A stretch of 37,428 bases of DNA from Planctomycetales bacterium (lineage in GTDB: Bacteria; Planctomycetota; Phycisphaerae; SM23-33). How positions within the stretch are numbered: position 1 is the stretch's first letter; every line of letters starts with the position of its first letter. Below, one piece after another: positions 30,778-37,428 of the stretch. The translations under genes were made by a program, and so were the position numbers. The notes beneath the pieces were generated by a model, which made no database searches, had not been told where the DNA came from, and saw only the letters and a program-made list of their open reading frames with translations. The DNA lies in the NCBI GenBank assembly GCA_030612725.1, contig JAUWNJ010000031.1, positions 1-37,428 of the forward strand, read 5' to 3'.

Positions 30778-31179
30778 TTATTTCCCTTTTTTATACACTG
30801 CATCGGGGTCGAAGATCTTTTCGGCCACTGTTTCCCATTGGCCATCGTCGGAAAGTTTGCGATAGAAGCAGGAGCGATAACCCATGTGGCAGGCGGCTCC
30901 GTGCTGGATAACCTTGACGAGCAGCGTGTCGGCGTCGCAATCGACGTAGATGGCTTTGACTTCCTGCGTGTGCCCGGAGGATTCGCCCTTCATCCAGAAC
31001 TTCTTCCGGCTTCGGGACCAGAAATGCGTCATTCCGGTCTCGACGGTCCGCTTGAGTGATTCGGCGTTCATATACGCCACCATGAGAACGTCTCCATTCT
31101 CGCTATCGGCAACGACGGCGGGTATCAGCCCGGCGTCATCGTATTTCAGTATGCTGATTGCTTCTTCGAGTTTGTCCAT
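30778..31179 (-). CDS. hisI: Phosphoribosyl-AMP cyclohydrolase
   Basis: 133 aa, standard length for the stand-alone enzyme without the HisE part. Third step of histidine biosynthesis: hydrolysis of the adenine ring of phosphoribosyl-AMP. Motifs: [43 protein letters not shown] with the Mg-binding Asp residues and a zinc-binding Cys, and [14 protein letters not shown] with two more zinc Cys. All are intact. No other his genes are nearby, so it is an orphan of a dispersed pathway. The Shine-Dalgarno before ATG 31179 is weak (AGAAAGAA). Confidence 0.95.
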   Translation of the reverse strand: MDKLEEAISILKYDDAGLIPAVVADSENGDVLMVAYMNAESLKRTVETGMTHFWSRSRKKFWMKGESSGHTQEVKAIYVDCDADTLLVKVIQHGAACHMGYRSCFYRKLSDDGQWETVAEKIFDPDAVYKKGK

Positions 31180-31240
31180 GCGATAGTTCTTTCTCTATAT
31201 GTTGCAGGTGGCCAATATGCTACCGTCGGAAACGTTGACG

Positions 31241-31317
31241 GTCAAAAGCAATCAGCAATCAGCAATCAGCGTTCAGATGTTTATTTCGCATCTTTGTCTT
31301 TTGCTGACCGCTGAGAA
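31241..31317. repeat. Heptamer array with inverted arm
   Basis: GCAATCA repeated three times exactly plus GCGTTCA (31248-31275), preceded by CAAAA; the inverted counterpart CTTTTGCTGACCGCTGAG lies at 31298-31315 after an AT-rich spacer. Same unit and same arrangement as the element at 28731-28793. It fills the divergent region between hisI and the aspartokinase gene; no promoter is clear in 31180-31414. Confidence 0.85.
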
Positions 31318-31414
31318 GCTTCAGTATTACATCTAGCCAACGGTGGCGAAAGATATTATGTTATCGACTCCGAAGCCGGGTTTGCTCCGGCCTCGCAGAA
31401 GAAGGATACCAACA

Positions 31415-32698
31415 GTGAGTATTGTGGTGATGAAATTCGGTGGGACTTCCGTATCCGACGCTGAGAAGATTCGTTCCGCCGCTCGACGGGTTGTTCAGGC
31501 CCGTAATCGAGGTCGGCAGGTTGTCGTGGTTGTTTCGGCTATGGGCGACACCACCGACCGGCTTGTGCACCTGGCGGGGCAGATAACGCGGCGTCCGCCG
31601 AAACGCGAAATGGACCAACTCCTCGCCACCGGCGAACAGATAACCATCTCTCTGATAGCGATGATGCTTGAGAGCATGAAGACCCCGGCCATCAGTTTTA
31701 CCGCCGGTCAGATAAAGATTATTACCGACGACGTTCATACCCAGGCGCGGATCAGGCATATTAACGCTCATCGGATACACGGCGAACTTGATGCCGGAAG
31801 AGTCGTTATCATAGCCGGTTTCCAGGGCGTAACCGAGGACGGCGAAGTAACTACGCTTGGTCGGGGCGGGTCGAACCTCACACTGGTGGCGGTGGCGGCG
31901 GCGATTGGAGCGAAGGTCTGCGAAAATTATACCGACGTGGACGGCGTATATACCGCCGATCCGAACATCGTACCCAATGCCCGAAAGATCGCGCGAGTCA
32001 GTTACGACGAGATGATGGAGATGTCTTCGCTGGGCGCGTCGGTGCTGCATAACAGGGCAGTCGGGTTCGCAAAAAAATACAGCGTACCGGTACATGTCAG
32101 GAGCAGTCTGCACAACAGAAAAGGAACGATGATCGTGAAAGAGACGGAAGAAATGGAACGGATTGTCGTCAGCAGTGCGGCGCTGAAGAAAAACCTTGCG
32201 AGCGTTTCGCTTCGGAATGTCCCAGACAGGCCCGGTGTGGCAGCCGGGATATTCCACGCCATAGCCGCGGCGAATATCATTGTCGATGACATCATTCAGA
32301 TCGAAACAGGCCCGAAACTTGCGACAATATCCTTTACCGTGGACCTGCATACCCTGCCGGAAGTACGCCGAGTATGCCGCAAATTGTTTCGGCAGATGAA
32401 GAGCACCACTATCGAATGCGAGAAGAACCTTGCAAAAGTCTCGGTCATCGGCCTGGGGATGAGAGTTCATACCGGCGTGGCGGAGAAAATGTTCGCCGCG
32501 CTGGCCGAAGGCAGCATCAACATCCGAAACATCACCACCAGCGAGATAAAAATTTCCTGCATCATCGACAAACTCGACGGCCCGAAGGCGCTTCGACTGG
32601 TACATGACGCATTCGACCTGGGACGAAAGAAGAAACCCATCGCCAAAACACCCAAAAAGAAAACCTCCAAAAAGAAAATCGCCTCTAAAAAGAAATAA
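31415..32698 (+). CDS. Aspartate kinase
   Basis: 427 aa from GTG 31415, giving the family N-terminus VSIVVMKFGGTSVSD; AAGGA lies about 10 bases upstream. Phosphorylates aspartate, the first step to lysine, threonine, methionine and diaminopimelate. Kinase motifs: KFGGTSV, VVSAMGDTTDRL, TLGRGGSNLTLVA, CENYTDVDGVYTADP and LGASVLHNRAV. Two ACT domains follow (about 270-400: VSLRNVPDRPGVAAGIF, VSVIGLGMRVHTGVAEKMF, INIRNITTSEIKISCII), which should bind lysine or threonine for feedback control. The last 20 or so residues are an unusual tail of KKK/TPKKKTSKKK type, absent from standard enzymes. Confidence 0.94.
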   Translation: MSIVVMKFGGTSVSDAEKIRSAARRVVQARNRGRQVVVVVSAMGDTTDRLVHLAGQITRRPPKREMDQLLATGEQITISLIAMMLESMKTPAISFTAGQIKIITDDVHTQARIRHINAHRIHGELDAGRVVIIAGFQGVTEDGEVTTLGRGGSNLTLVAVAAAIGAKVCENYTDVDGVYTADPNIVPNARKIARVSYDEMMEMSSLGASVLHNRAVGFAKKYSVPVHVRSSLHNRKGTMIVKETEEMERIVVSSAALKKNLASVSLRNVPDRPGVAAGIFHAIAAANIIVDDIIQIETGPKLATISFTVDLHTLPEVRRVCRKLFRQMKSTTIECEKNLAKVSVIGLGMRVHTGVAEKMFAALAEGSINIRNITTSEIKISCIIDKLDGPKALRLVHDAFDLGRKKKPIAKTPKKKTSKKKIASKKK

Positions 32699-32749
32699 CC
32701 GGTCATCAAAATCGGCTTGCCGTTTAGTACTGTTTCTTTTGTGCGTAAG

Positions 32750-33391
32750 ATGCTGAAACGCGAACGTTCGGACAAATTGACCCGTCGCCAGAGACGGATA
32801 CGACGAGCGGCGAGGAAATTCTTCTTCCTGACCGGTGTCGTCGCAGTGCTGATTGGGCTGGTACTGGCTGACCGGGCGGGGTTCTTCGGACAAGCGCCGA
32901 AAGACGACTGGGATAAGTATCATGGCTGTCAGTTCAAGGTGGCCCGCATCATAGACGGCGACACGCTCGATGTCGATTGTCCCGACGGGCGTTTCAAGCG
33001 AACCCGCATCCGCCTGCTGGGCGTGGACACCCCCGAAACCGTCAAGCCTGACTCGCCCGTGGAGCACTTTGGGCCCGAAGCTTCGCGCTTTACCAAGTCG
33101 GCCACACTTGGAAAAACCATCACGCTGAAACTTCAGCGCGCCAGAACCCGCGATACGTATAACCGCCTGCTGGGGTACGTAATTCTGCCCGATGGGAAGA
33201 ACCTTAACAAGCAGATAATTGCCACAGGCCACGGGTACTCCGACCCTCGATTTCGCCATCCGCTCGGGCGGGAATTCCAGGCCGCTCAAACCGAAGCGAT
33301 GGGGGCTTGCAGGGGGCTTTGGAAAGAGGCCACCGACGCCGACCTTCCGTATTACTACCGCGGAAAACTCAAACTCCCGAAACCGGAGTAG
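32750..33391 (+). CDS. Membrane-tethered staphylococcal nuclease-like protein
   Basis: 213 aa from ATG 32750; TTG 32717 and GTG 32741 are alternatives and no Shine-Dalgarno decides. A very basic N-terminus (KRERSDKLTRRQRRIRRAARK) precedes one transmembrane helix (FFFLTGVVAVLIGLVLADR), so the nuclease is extracytoplasmic. The SNase fold (about 60-200) shows VARIIDGDTLDVDC with the Ca-binding Asp, RIRLLGVDTPET with catalytic Arg and Glu, and TYNRLLGYVILPDG with the second catalytic Arg, plus HGYSDPRFRHPLGREF and ACRGLW at the end. An active Ca-dependent nuclease for extracellular DNA/RNA is predicted. It follows the aspartokinase gene by about 50 bases. Confidence 0.9.
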   Translation: MLKRERSDKLTRRQRRIRRAARKFFFLTGVVAVLIGLVLADRAGFFGQAPKDDWDKYHGCQFKVARIIDGDTLDVDCPDGRFKRTRIRLLGVDTPETVKPDSPVEHFGPEASRFTKSATLGKTITLKLQRARTRDTYNRLLGYVILPDGKNLNKQIIATGHGYSDPRFRHPLGREFQAAQTEAMGACRGLWKEATDADLPYYYRGKLKLPKPE

Positions 33392-33472
33392 ATTTTTTCT
33401 TAAAGTTCGCATTTCGCTTACGGATTTTCGCTCCGAAATTCCGATGTAAGTTATAGATACGGAAGGCGATTT

Positions 33473-34030
33473 ATGGGTTTTGCATACTCTAAAGATAACG
33501 ACAGCGTGGTTGAGCCAAAGCGACCAGCCGGTCGGTATGTAATCTTCGCCTTTTTCACTGTTGCCGGTCTGCTGGCGCTGGCCGGTACGATCCTCCTGCC
33601 CGAGTACGCCGCTCTGGACGACCTTCAGGCCCGGCGGGACGCGCTTGCTCATCAGGCCAGGTGTGATGAGAAACTGTCGTCCTATAATGCTCGGATGATT
33701 CGCGCAGCCCGCGAAGACCCGGTACTGATTGCCCGCCTGATGATTCGGCGTGGAAATTACCGCCCGGCGGGATGTGAAACCGTCGAGATGAAATCCGTCC
33801 CTCCGGAGCAGTCTGTCCCGGAACGCCTGCTGCGAGAGTCCGGTAATCCCCCGAAACGCAAAGAACCACGCTTGCTGGCCCATGCCGGACTTTGGCTGAC
33901 GGACACGACCACGAGCAGGTGCATGATACTGCTGGCGCTGGCGATGATTGTTACCGGTGCAATCGCAGGTTGGGCCGGAGCGACACGTAGTGTCCCCTAC
34001 GGGAAGCGCAGACCCACCTTCACATCTTGA
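33473..34030 (+). CDS. Bitopic membrane protein, FtsB/DivIC-like in outline
   Basis: 185 aa; GAAGG 7 bases before ATG 33473 supports the start. One helix near the N-terminus (YVIFAFFTVAGLLALAGTIL, about 22-41) is followed by a predicted coiled coil (DDLQARRDALAHQARCDEKLSSYN) and then ARMIRAAREDPVLIARLMIRRGNYRP. A second helix is near 148-166 (MILLALAMIVTGAIAGWAG). The helix plus coiled coil recalls septum proteins of the FtsB/DivIC type, but the second helix and the length do not fit well, so no function is claimed. The last 18 codons are encoded by a copy of the 30-base dispersed repeat, suggesting that repeat insertion has rewritten the C-terminus. Confidence 0.75.
   Translation: MGFAYSKDNDSVVEPKRPAGRYVIFAFFTVAGLLALAGTILLPEYAALDDLQARRDALAHQARCDEKLSSYNARMIRAAREDPVLIARLMIRRGNYRPAGCETVEMKSVPPEQSVPERLLRESGNPPKRKEPRLLAHAGLWLTDTTTSRCMILLALAMIVTGAIAGWAGATRSVPYGKRRPTFTS
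33978..34007. repeat. Dispersed repeat, copy 2, inside a coding region
   Basis: GAGCGACACGTAGTGTCCCC followed by TACGGGAAGC is the reverse complement of 9138-9166 with one additional C. It lies in frame in the 3' end of the 33473 gene and encodes its TRSVPYGK tail. Confidence 0.8.
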
Positions 34031-34119
34031 CATATCACTCACCATGCAGTATCTTTTCATTCGCGCCGTTGCGTATGCGTATGCTGCTCGGAAACACCAC
34101 CCAACTCGGGAGACCAAAC

Positions 34120-35508
34120 GTGACAATTGCGACTTCATTTCTAGGCCTGTGCCTCCTGTTGGGGGTGGGTTACTACCTTCGAATGCGAATTCGCCTGCTC
34201 AAGGGGCTGTATCTTCCTGCGTGTGTCATCGGCGGGCTGATCGGTTTGGCGGTTATCCAGGGCGCCGAATCGCTGGGTTCTCCGGTACCGTCCGACTGGA
34301 CAGCGGGGTGGGGTAAGCTGCCCGGTTTCCTGATTAACATTGTTTTTGCGTGTTTGTTTATGGGTGCGGTGCTGCCGAAATTCACCCAGCTTGCCCGACG
34401 CGCCGGCCCGCAACTGGCGTACGGACAGGTTGTGGCCTGGGGACAATACGTCGTCGGTATCGGCTTGTTCCTGCTTGTCATAGCGAAGTTGTACCCGAAC
34501 TTGCCGGAGATGTTCGCAGCGATTCTTCCGGTGGGTTTTGAGGGTGGTCACGGCACGGCGGCTGGACTCACTAAAACGTTCACTGATCTCAAGTGGGAAG
34601 ACGGAAAGGATTTCGCCCTCGCCAGTGCGACTGTCGGAATGATCAGCGCGATAGTTGTTGGAATGGCGTTGGTGAACTGGGCTGTGAGACGTGGACATAC
34701 CACCAGGAAGGTGCGAGTTGAGGATGTTTCTCGACGGGAGATTACCGGTGAGGTGTCGTCTGACTTGCGCCCCGTCGCCGGGCGGCTGACTGTTTCTGCC
34801 GATGCAATTGAGACGCTTACGCTTCATCTGGTGTTTGTAGGGTTGGCGATCGGAGTTGGACTGCTCTTGAAACAATGCCTGCTCGTAGCCGCTTCCGGAG
34901 TGGGCAACGCGACGTTCATACAAGTCGCCGACAGTTTCCCGTTGTTTCCGCTGTGCATGATCGGCGGGCTTGTCGTGCAAATCTTCGAAGACAAATTCGA
35001 CAAGCGCAAACTGATGGATGCGGGAATCATGCGGCGGATCCAAAACACCTCGCTGGACTTCCTGATCGTTGCGGCGATTGCGACGATTAACATCAAGGCG
35101 CTGATACCCGCAGCCGTTCCGTTTGCGATCGTGATGGTAGGCGGGATTCTGTGGAATGTGTTCTGCGTACTCGTGCTCGCCAGGTTCTTCCTTCCAAATG
35201 CATGGTTCGAGCGTTCGATTGCGGAGATGGGACAGTCGATGGGCGTAACTGCGACGGGGCTGCTGCTTCTGCGCGTGGTGGACCCGGAATATAAGACCCC
35301 CGCAGCCGACGCCTTCGCCTCCAAACAACTCCTCCACGAACCGTTCATGGGCGGGGGATTGTGGACGTCGGCGGCGATTCCGCTGCTTGCCCTGTGGGGA
35401 GGATGGAAGGTGTTTGCAATCGCCTGCGGTGCGGTGGCGGTATGGTCGATAGTTCTGACGGTGATGCGGATTCTGCGGAAACGCTCGGCGAGTGCAGAAG
35501 CAGTTTGA
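34120..35508 (+). CDS. gltS: Sodium/glutamate symporter
   Basis: 462 aa from GTG 34120, with GGGAG 7 bases upstream; the frame is open earlier but those residues do not fit. An inner-membrane ESS-family carrier for Na+-coupled glutamate uptake. Ten or more hydrophobic helices form two inverted halves. The hairpin-loop motif GFEGGHGTAAGL near 155-167 and its counterpart near the second half (ATGLLLLRVVDPEYKTPA) are characteristic. Other landmarks: LKGLYLPACVIGGLIGL, LPKFTQLARRAGPQLAYGQ and PLCMIGGLVVQIFEDKF. Slightly longer than E. coli GltS (401 aa), mainly in the central loop and C-terminal end. A possible terminator follows 17 bases after the stop. Confidence 0.92.
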   Translation: MTIATSFLGLCLLLGVGYYLRMRIRLLKGLYLPACVIGGLIGLAVIQGAESLGSPVPSDWTAGWGKLPGFLINIVFACLFMGAVLPKFTQLARRAGPQLAYGQVVAWGQYVVGIGLFLLVIAKLYPNLPEMFAAILPVGFEGGHGTAAGLTKTFTDLKWEDGKDFALASATVGMISAIVVGMALVNWAVRRGHTTRKVRVEDVSRREITGEVSSDLRPVAGRLTVSADAIETLTLHLVFVGLAIGVGLLLKQCLLVAASGVGNATFIQVADSFPLFPLCMIGGLVVQIFEDKFDKRKLMDAGIMRRIQNTSLDFLIVAAIATINIKALIPAAVPFAIVMVGGILWNVFCVLVLARFFLPNAWFERSIAEMGQSMGVTATGLLLLRVVDPEYKTPAADAFASKQLLHEPFMGGGLWTSAAIPLLALWGGWKVFAIACGAVAVWSIVLTVMRILRKRSASAEAV

Positions 35509-35525
35509 GATAAGGCGAGTAGGTT

Positions 35526-35553
35526 GGGACGGAGCGAAGCGGAGTCCCTTTTT
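35526..35553 (+). terminator. Possible Rho-independent terminator of gltS
   Basis: GGGAC (35526-35530) and GTCCC (35544-35548) pair around GGAGCGAAGCGGA, followed by TTTTT. The stem is only five strong pairs plus two inner ones, so moderate to low confidence. The sequence may equally be one of the dispersed hairpins of this genome. Confidence 0.45.
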
Positions 35554-35557
35554 ACTT

Positions 35558-35635
35558 CGTAATTCATAATTCCTTGTTCATTATTCGACATTCTCTTTTA
35601 CCTACGCCCTATACCCTGCACCCTACGCTCTACTA
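35558..35635. repeat. Two degenerate heptamer arrays
   Basis: 35558-35590 reads as 7-base units of the type TAATTCA (taattca, taattcc, ttgttca, ttattcg). 35601-35635 reads cctacgc, cctatac, cctgcac, cctacgc, tctacta. The second array is the inverse of the GCATAGG array at 26101. They fill the gap between the convergent gltS and metallopeptidase genes. Confidence 0.8.
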
Positions 35636-35639
35636 CCGA

Positions 35640-36569
35640 CTAACGAGAACGCCAGCGAAGCGTCATTACCCATTTAAGGTACTCGGATTCGATCCTTTCC
35701 AGTTTGGCGCCGAAGACGTGCTCGATGGCTTTGACCGCAGCGTCCTTGCCGCGGTGATTGTCGCGGAAGTACTTATAAAACTTCCGCAACAGCCCACGCT
35801 TCTGCATGTACATCACGAAATATCTCGCCTGTGCGTAGTTCAGCCCCCGCTGTCGGCCATAGAAATCGTCGCGTGTAACCAACTCCCGCAGCGGGCGGAG
35901 GGTCTTGCCGCGGACCGCCTTCTGCAACGCCGGTAATCGCCAGTTCACCACGCCGATTATCTTATCGGGAAGCACTTGGCATCCCTCGTGCAGGCTCGCA
36001 AGTCCTTCGTTGAACCACAAAGGCACAGCCGGGAAGTCATAAACAATCAATGCGTGCGTCAATTCGTGAACCAGCGTTCCCGTGCCCGTATTGATATTCA
36101 TCACCATCGTCCGGTCGCCGGGACGGTAGTAGCCGAAATAGGGCGGGTCGGTATTTTTATAAAGTTTCTTCGCCCAGTGTTTATAGGTCTTTGCATCGCG
36201 GAACAGCAGGATAGTGATAACGCGGGTCGGTTTTTTTCGGAAGTAACTTCGCCACATCGCCTTTGCCGGCATGACGACGCTTCTGTCGGCCAGTGCTTCG
36301 ACACGGCGGGGCGGCATGTTGCCGATAACCACGAAAGGGGGGTGAACCGCGACGCGGAAAGTCTTATCCAGACGCGCGAGCATAGCCTTGGCGGCGGCTT
36401 CGGAGGCGATGATAAGTTGGTCCGACGGATATGTAGCGGGCTGGCTTTGCGATGTCGCTGTGGCCGTTGTCGTGGTCGTGCGAGTTTCGCCACCCGTAGC
36501 CAGGACACAGCCAAGCGCCGCTACGGTGAACACCGCCGTCAATTTGACCGGATCAAAATATCGTCGCAT
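35640..36569 (-). CDS. Exported gluzincin-type metallopeptidase
   Basis: 309 aa; GGGAG 8 bases before ATG 36569 supports the start. A signal peptide (LTAVFTVAALGCVLATGG) has a Cys at 21 that could be lipidated, although the lipobox is not ideal. A Thr-rich linker (about 29-46) follows. The zinc site is HELTH at 168-172 with the third ligand Glu188 in WFNEGLASLHEG, which is the peptidase MA-like gluzincin arrangement. Such proteins are frequent in planctomycetes (DUF1570-like). The N-terminal part (FRVAVHPPFVVIGNMPPRRVEAL, ITILLFRDAKTYKHWAKKLY) matches the usual propeller-free prodomain of that group. Target proteins unknown. Single gene, transcribed toward gltS. Confidence 0.85.
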   Translation of the reverse strand: MRRYFDPVKLTAVFTVAALGCVLATGGETRTTTTTATATSQSQPATYPSDQLIIASEAAAKAMLARLDKTFRVAVHPPFVVIGNMPPRRVEALADRSVVMPAKAMWRSYFRKKPTRVITILLFRDAKTYKHWAKKLYKNTDPPYFGYYRPGDRTMVMNINTGTGTLVHELTHALIVYDFPAVPLWFNEGLASLHEGCQVLPDKIIGVVNWRLPALQKAVRGKTLRPLRELVTRDDFYGRQRGLNYAQARYFVMYMQKRGLLRKFYKYFRDNHRGKDAAVKAIEHVFGAKLERIESEYLKWVMTLRWRSR

Positions 36570-36635
36570 AAAAAGTCTCCCGCTTTCTTACGATTATCGA
36601 GGGAAAAGTACCATACCGTCAACCCTCCTACCCCC

Positions 36636-36665
36636 AAAGCCGACGGATAGCAATCCGTCGGCTTT
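36636..36665. repeat. Perfect 12-bp stem hairpin (AAAGCCGACGGA)
   Basis: AAAGCCGACGGA (36636-36647), loop TAGCAA, TCCGTCGGCTTT (36654-36665). No T-run follows on either strand, and it lies 67 bases upstream of the metallopeptidase start, so a terminator role is doubtful. More likely a dispersed hairpin. Further small hairpins follow (GGTCC-GTA-GGACC and CCAC-GTT-GTGG, 36694-36714). Confidence 0.8.
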
Positions 36666-36710
36666 GTTTCGCTGACGCGATGGAACATTTCCGGTCCGTA
36701 GGACCACGTT

Positions 36711-36820
36711 GTGGAACGAAACGGAACGAAACGGAACAATTCGGAACGAATGGGAACGATTGGGAACGATTGGGAACAAATGGGAACGATTGGGAACGAT
36801 TGGGAACAATTGGGAAAGTT
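36711..36820. repeat. 10-bp tandem array, eleven units
   Basis: Eleven contiguous 10-base units with consensus TGGGAACGAT. They drift from gtggaacgaa / acggaacgaa at the left to tgggaacgat in the middle and tgggaaagtt at the right. The unit equals about one helical turn. 10 is not a multiple of 3, so open frames through it are accidental. 36821-36932 holds nothing recognisable. Confidence 0.95.
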
Positions 36821-36932
36821 TCCAAAATCCACAAATCCTTGCGTGCCAAGCGTTTATGTTTTTTGAGGTCATTTTTTCGCCCATTTAAAAAAATCCGCCA
36901 TTGCCTATCTTGCCTAAACGGCCCAAGTTGAT

Positions 36933-37066
36933 GGTTGATTGGTTGACTGGTTGACTGGTTGATTGGTTGATTGATTGGTTCATCTGTTTTTCTTTTCTTC
37001 TGTTCCTCTGTTTTTCTTTTCCCTAGTCCCAAGTCCCTAGTCCCTAGTCCCTGGTCTCTATTCTCT
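36933..37066. repeat. 8-bp array, pyrimidine tract and 7-bp array
   Basis: 36933-36972: five 8-base units GGTTGATT/GGTTGACT. 36983-37023: pyrimidine-rich stretch built of tctgtttttcttttc-like words. 37025-37066: six 7-base units around AGTCCCT (agtccca, agtccct x3, ggtctct, attctct). The three unrelated arrays abut one another. The 8-base unit is close to the inverse of the ATCAACCG unit at 26146. Confidence 0.92.
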
Positions 37067-37076
37067 CCGTATTAAC

Positions 37077-37116
37077 TTTTGTGTTCGCGTTTGCGCGCGC
37101 AAACGCGAACACAAAA
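37077..37116. repeat. Perfect 40-bp palindrome
   Basis: Left half TTTTGTGTTCGCGTTTGCGC, right half its exact reverse complement, no spacer. It ends at C/C mismatches on both sides. It can extrude as a cruciform or fold as a single-strand hairpin. Confidence 0.95.
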
Positions 37117-37189
37117 CGGATAGCGACTCCATAAGTCCTTGGTGGCCTTGGGAAAAGTTTTTTTGGAATTTTTCATCTCCCTGATTTTT

Positions 37190-37221
37190 ACGTTCGCGTT
37201 TGCGCGCGCAGATGCGAACAC
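37190..37221. repeat. Second, diverged copy of the GTTCGCGTTTGCGC palindrome
   Basis: ACGTTCGCGTTTGCGCGCGC is followed by AGATGCGAACACA: the left arm matches the 37077 palindrome almost exactly and the right arm carries two changes. About 110 bases separate the two copies. Confidence 0.85.
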
Positions 37222-37257
37222 AGCGCGATCAAGGGATAATCGAAAGCCCGGTGATAC

Positions 37258-37301
37258 CCGCTTCCTACCGGTCGCGGCTAGCCGCGACCGGTAGGAAGCG
37301 G
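37258..37301. repeat. Perfect 44-bp palindrome
   Basis: Left half begins CCGCTTCCTACCGGTCGCGG and ends CT at the centre CTAG; the right half is its exact reverse complement, without spacer. The central GTCGCGGCTAGCCGCGAC contains the GAGCCGCGAC-type core of the repeat at 3783. Confidence 0.95.
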
Positions 37302-37320
37302 TCATTAAGACTTTCGCATT

Positions 37321-37372
37321 GGTCCGACCGCTCCCCCCCACGGGGCAGGCTCACGGTCGCGGCTCGTTTATC
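37321..37372. repeat. GAGCCGCGACCG-family repeat, inverted copy
   Basis: GGTCCGACCGCTCC near the left and CACGGTCGCGGCTCGTTTATC at the right (given here split: CACGGTCGCGG, CTCGTTTATC) are the inverse of the arms seen at 3783-3838, with CCCCCCCACGGGG between. No gene is credible in 37302-37428. Confidence 0.7.
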
Positions 37373-37428
37373 TTCCATCTACGCACCCAACATTGCTACT
37401 CTCGAAGAGTCCTCGTAGAGTTCTCGTA

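Noticed and set aside
31361-34138. A 925-codon open frame on the minus strand across aspartokinase, nuclease and the 33473 gene
   Set aside because: It is antisense to three genes with clear family motifs, crosses their intergenic gaps, has His/Arg/Gly-rich composition typical of antisense GC-rich frames and no recognisable domain.
34141-35337. A 398-codon open frame on the minus strand inside gltS
   Set aside because: Fully antisense to a well-supported transporter; composition (Arg, His, Gln rich) is that of a shadow frame.
36636-36665. Strong hairpin considered as Rho-independent terminator
   Set aside because: No T-run on either strand and it lies upstream, not downstream, of the nearest gene.
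26101-37066. Tandem arrays considered as CRISPR arrays
   Set aside because: Units are 7-10 bases and contiguous with no spacers, and no cas gene is present.
36570-37428. Several 60-130 codon frames in the terminal repeat region
   Set aside because: They translate the 10-base and 8-base tandem arrays (for example repeated FPIVPNRS) and palindromes; no ribosome site or family supports them.

Overview
The window looks like chromosomal DNA of a planctomycete, probably of the Phycisphaerae type. Basis: GC-rich codon use, many membrane-anchored or secreted proteins of families typical of Planctomycetota, a secreted protein with the FYNNSSFDGN...GINGIMVDI module I associate with that phylum, and intergenic DNA full of short tandem repeats and hairpins. 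The phylum call is inference. No rRNA, phage, plasmid or CRISPR locus is visible. Family assignments were made by eye from translated sequence, without database searches.

Layout. 1-2397 (-): 5' part of a large secreted protein running off the left edge, behind a near-consensus promoter. 2686-9016 (-): mtnA preceded by a tight run of class I deacetylase (AcuC-like), ADP-forming acyl-CoA synthetase and a CoA-transferase fused to a GNAT acetyltransferase, which could be an acetyl-CoA/protein-acetylation module. 9355-12977 (+): a membrane-anchored planctomycete protein and a Cache-HAMP-SpoIIE phosphatase. 13054-17000: small envelope proteins, an OmpA-type lipoprotein and a membrane-tethered helix-turn-helix protein. 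17024-19836 (-): a VIT-VWA surface protein with a GlyGly-CTERM-like tail overlapping a rhombosortase-like protease gene, a likely substrate-enzyme pair. 20082-22116 (-): a beta-propeller-like lipoprotein preceded by the most unusual gene here, a LexA-type DNA-binding domain joined to an IS200/TnpA-like HUH domain whose catalytic residues appear replaced. Its promoter overlaps an 18-bp perfect palindrome with the same NNAC-ATAT-GTNN architecture as Gram-positive SOS boxes. 22338-25877 (+): a large exported HEAT-repeat protein. 25978-26049 (-): tRNA-Gly(CCC). 26300-27918 (+): a TsaC-YwlE-like fusion and rpiB, echoing the ywlC-ywlE-ywlF order of Bacillus. 27995-30671 (-): a Ktr/Trk potassium uptake pair. 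30778-35508: hisI, aspartokinase, a membrane-tethered nuclease, a small bitopic protein and gltS. 35640-36569 (-): an exported metallopeptidase. 36570-37428: no credible gene, but a dense cluster of tandem arrays and perfect 40- and 44-bp palindromes.

Three systems merit follow-up: the LexA-HUH fusion with its operator, the VIT-VWA/rhombosortase pair, and the deacetylase/acyl-CoA synthetase/CoA-transferase-GNAT operon. The short tandem arrays (7-, 8- and 10-bp units) and dispersed hairpins form a second layer of structure that no gene explains.
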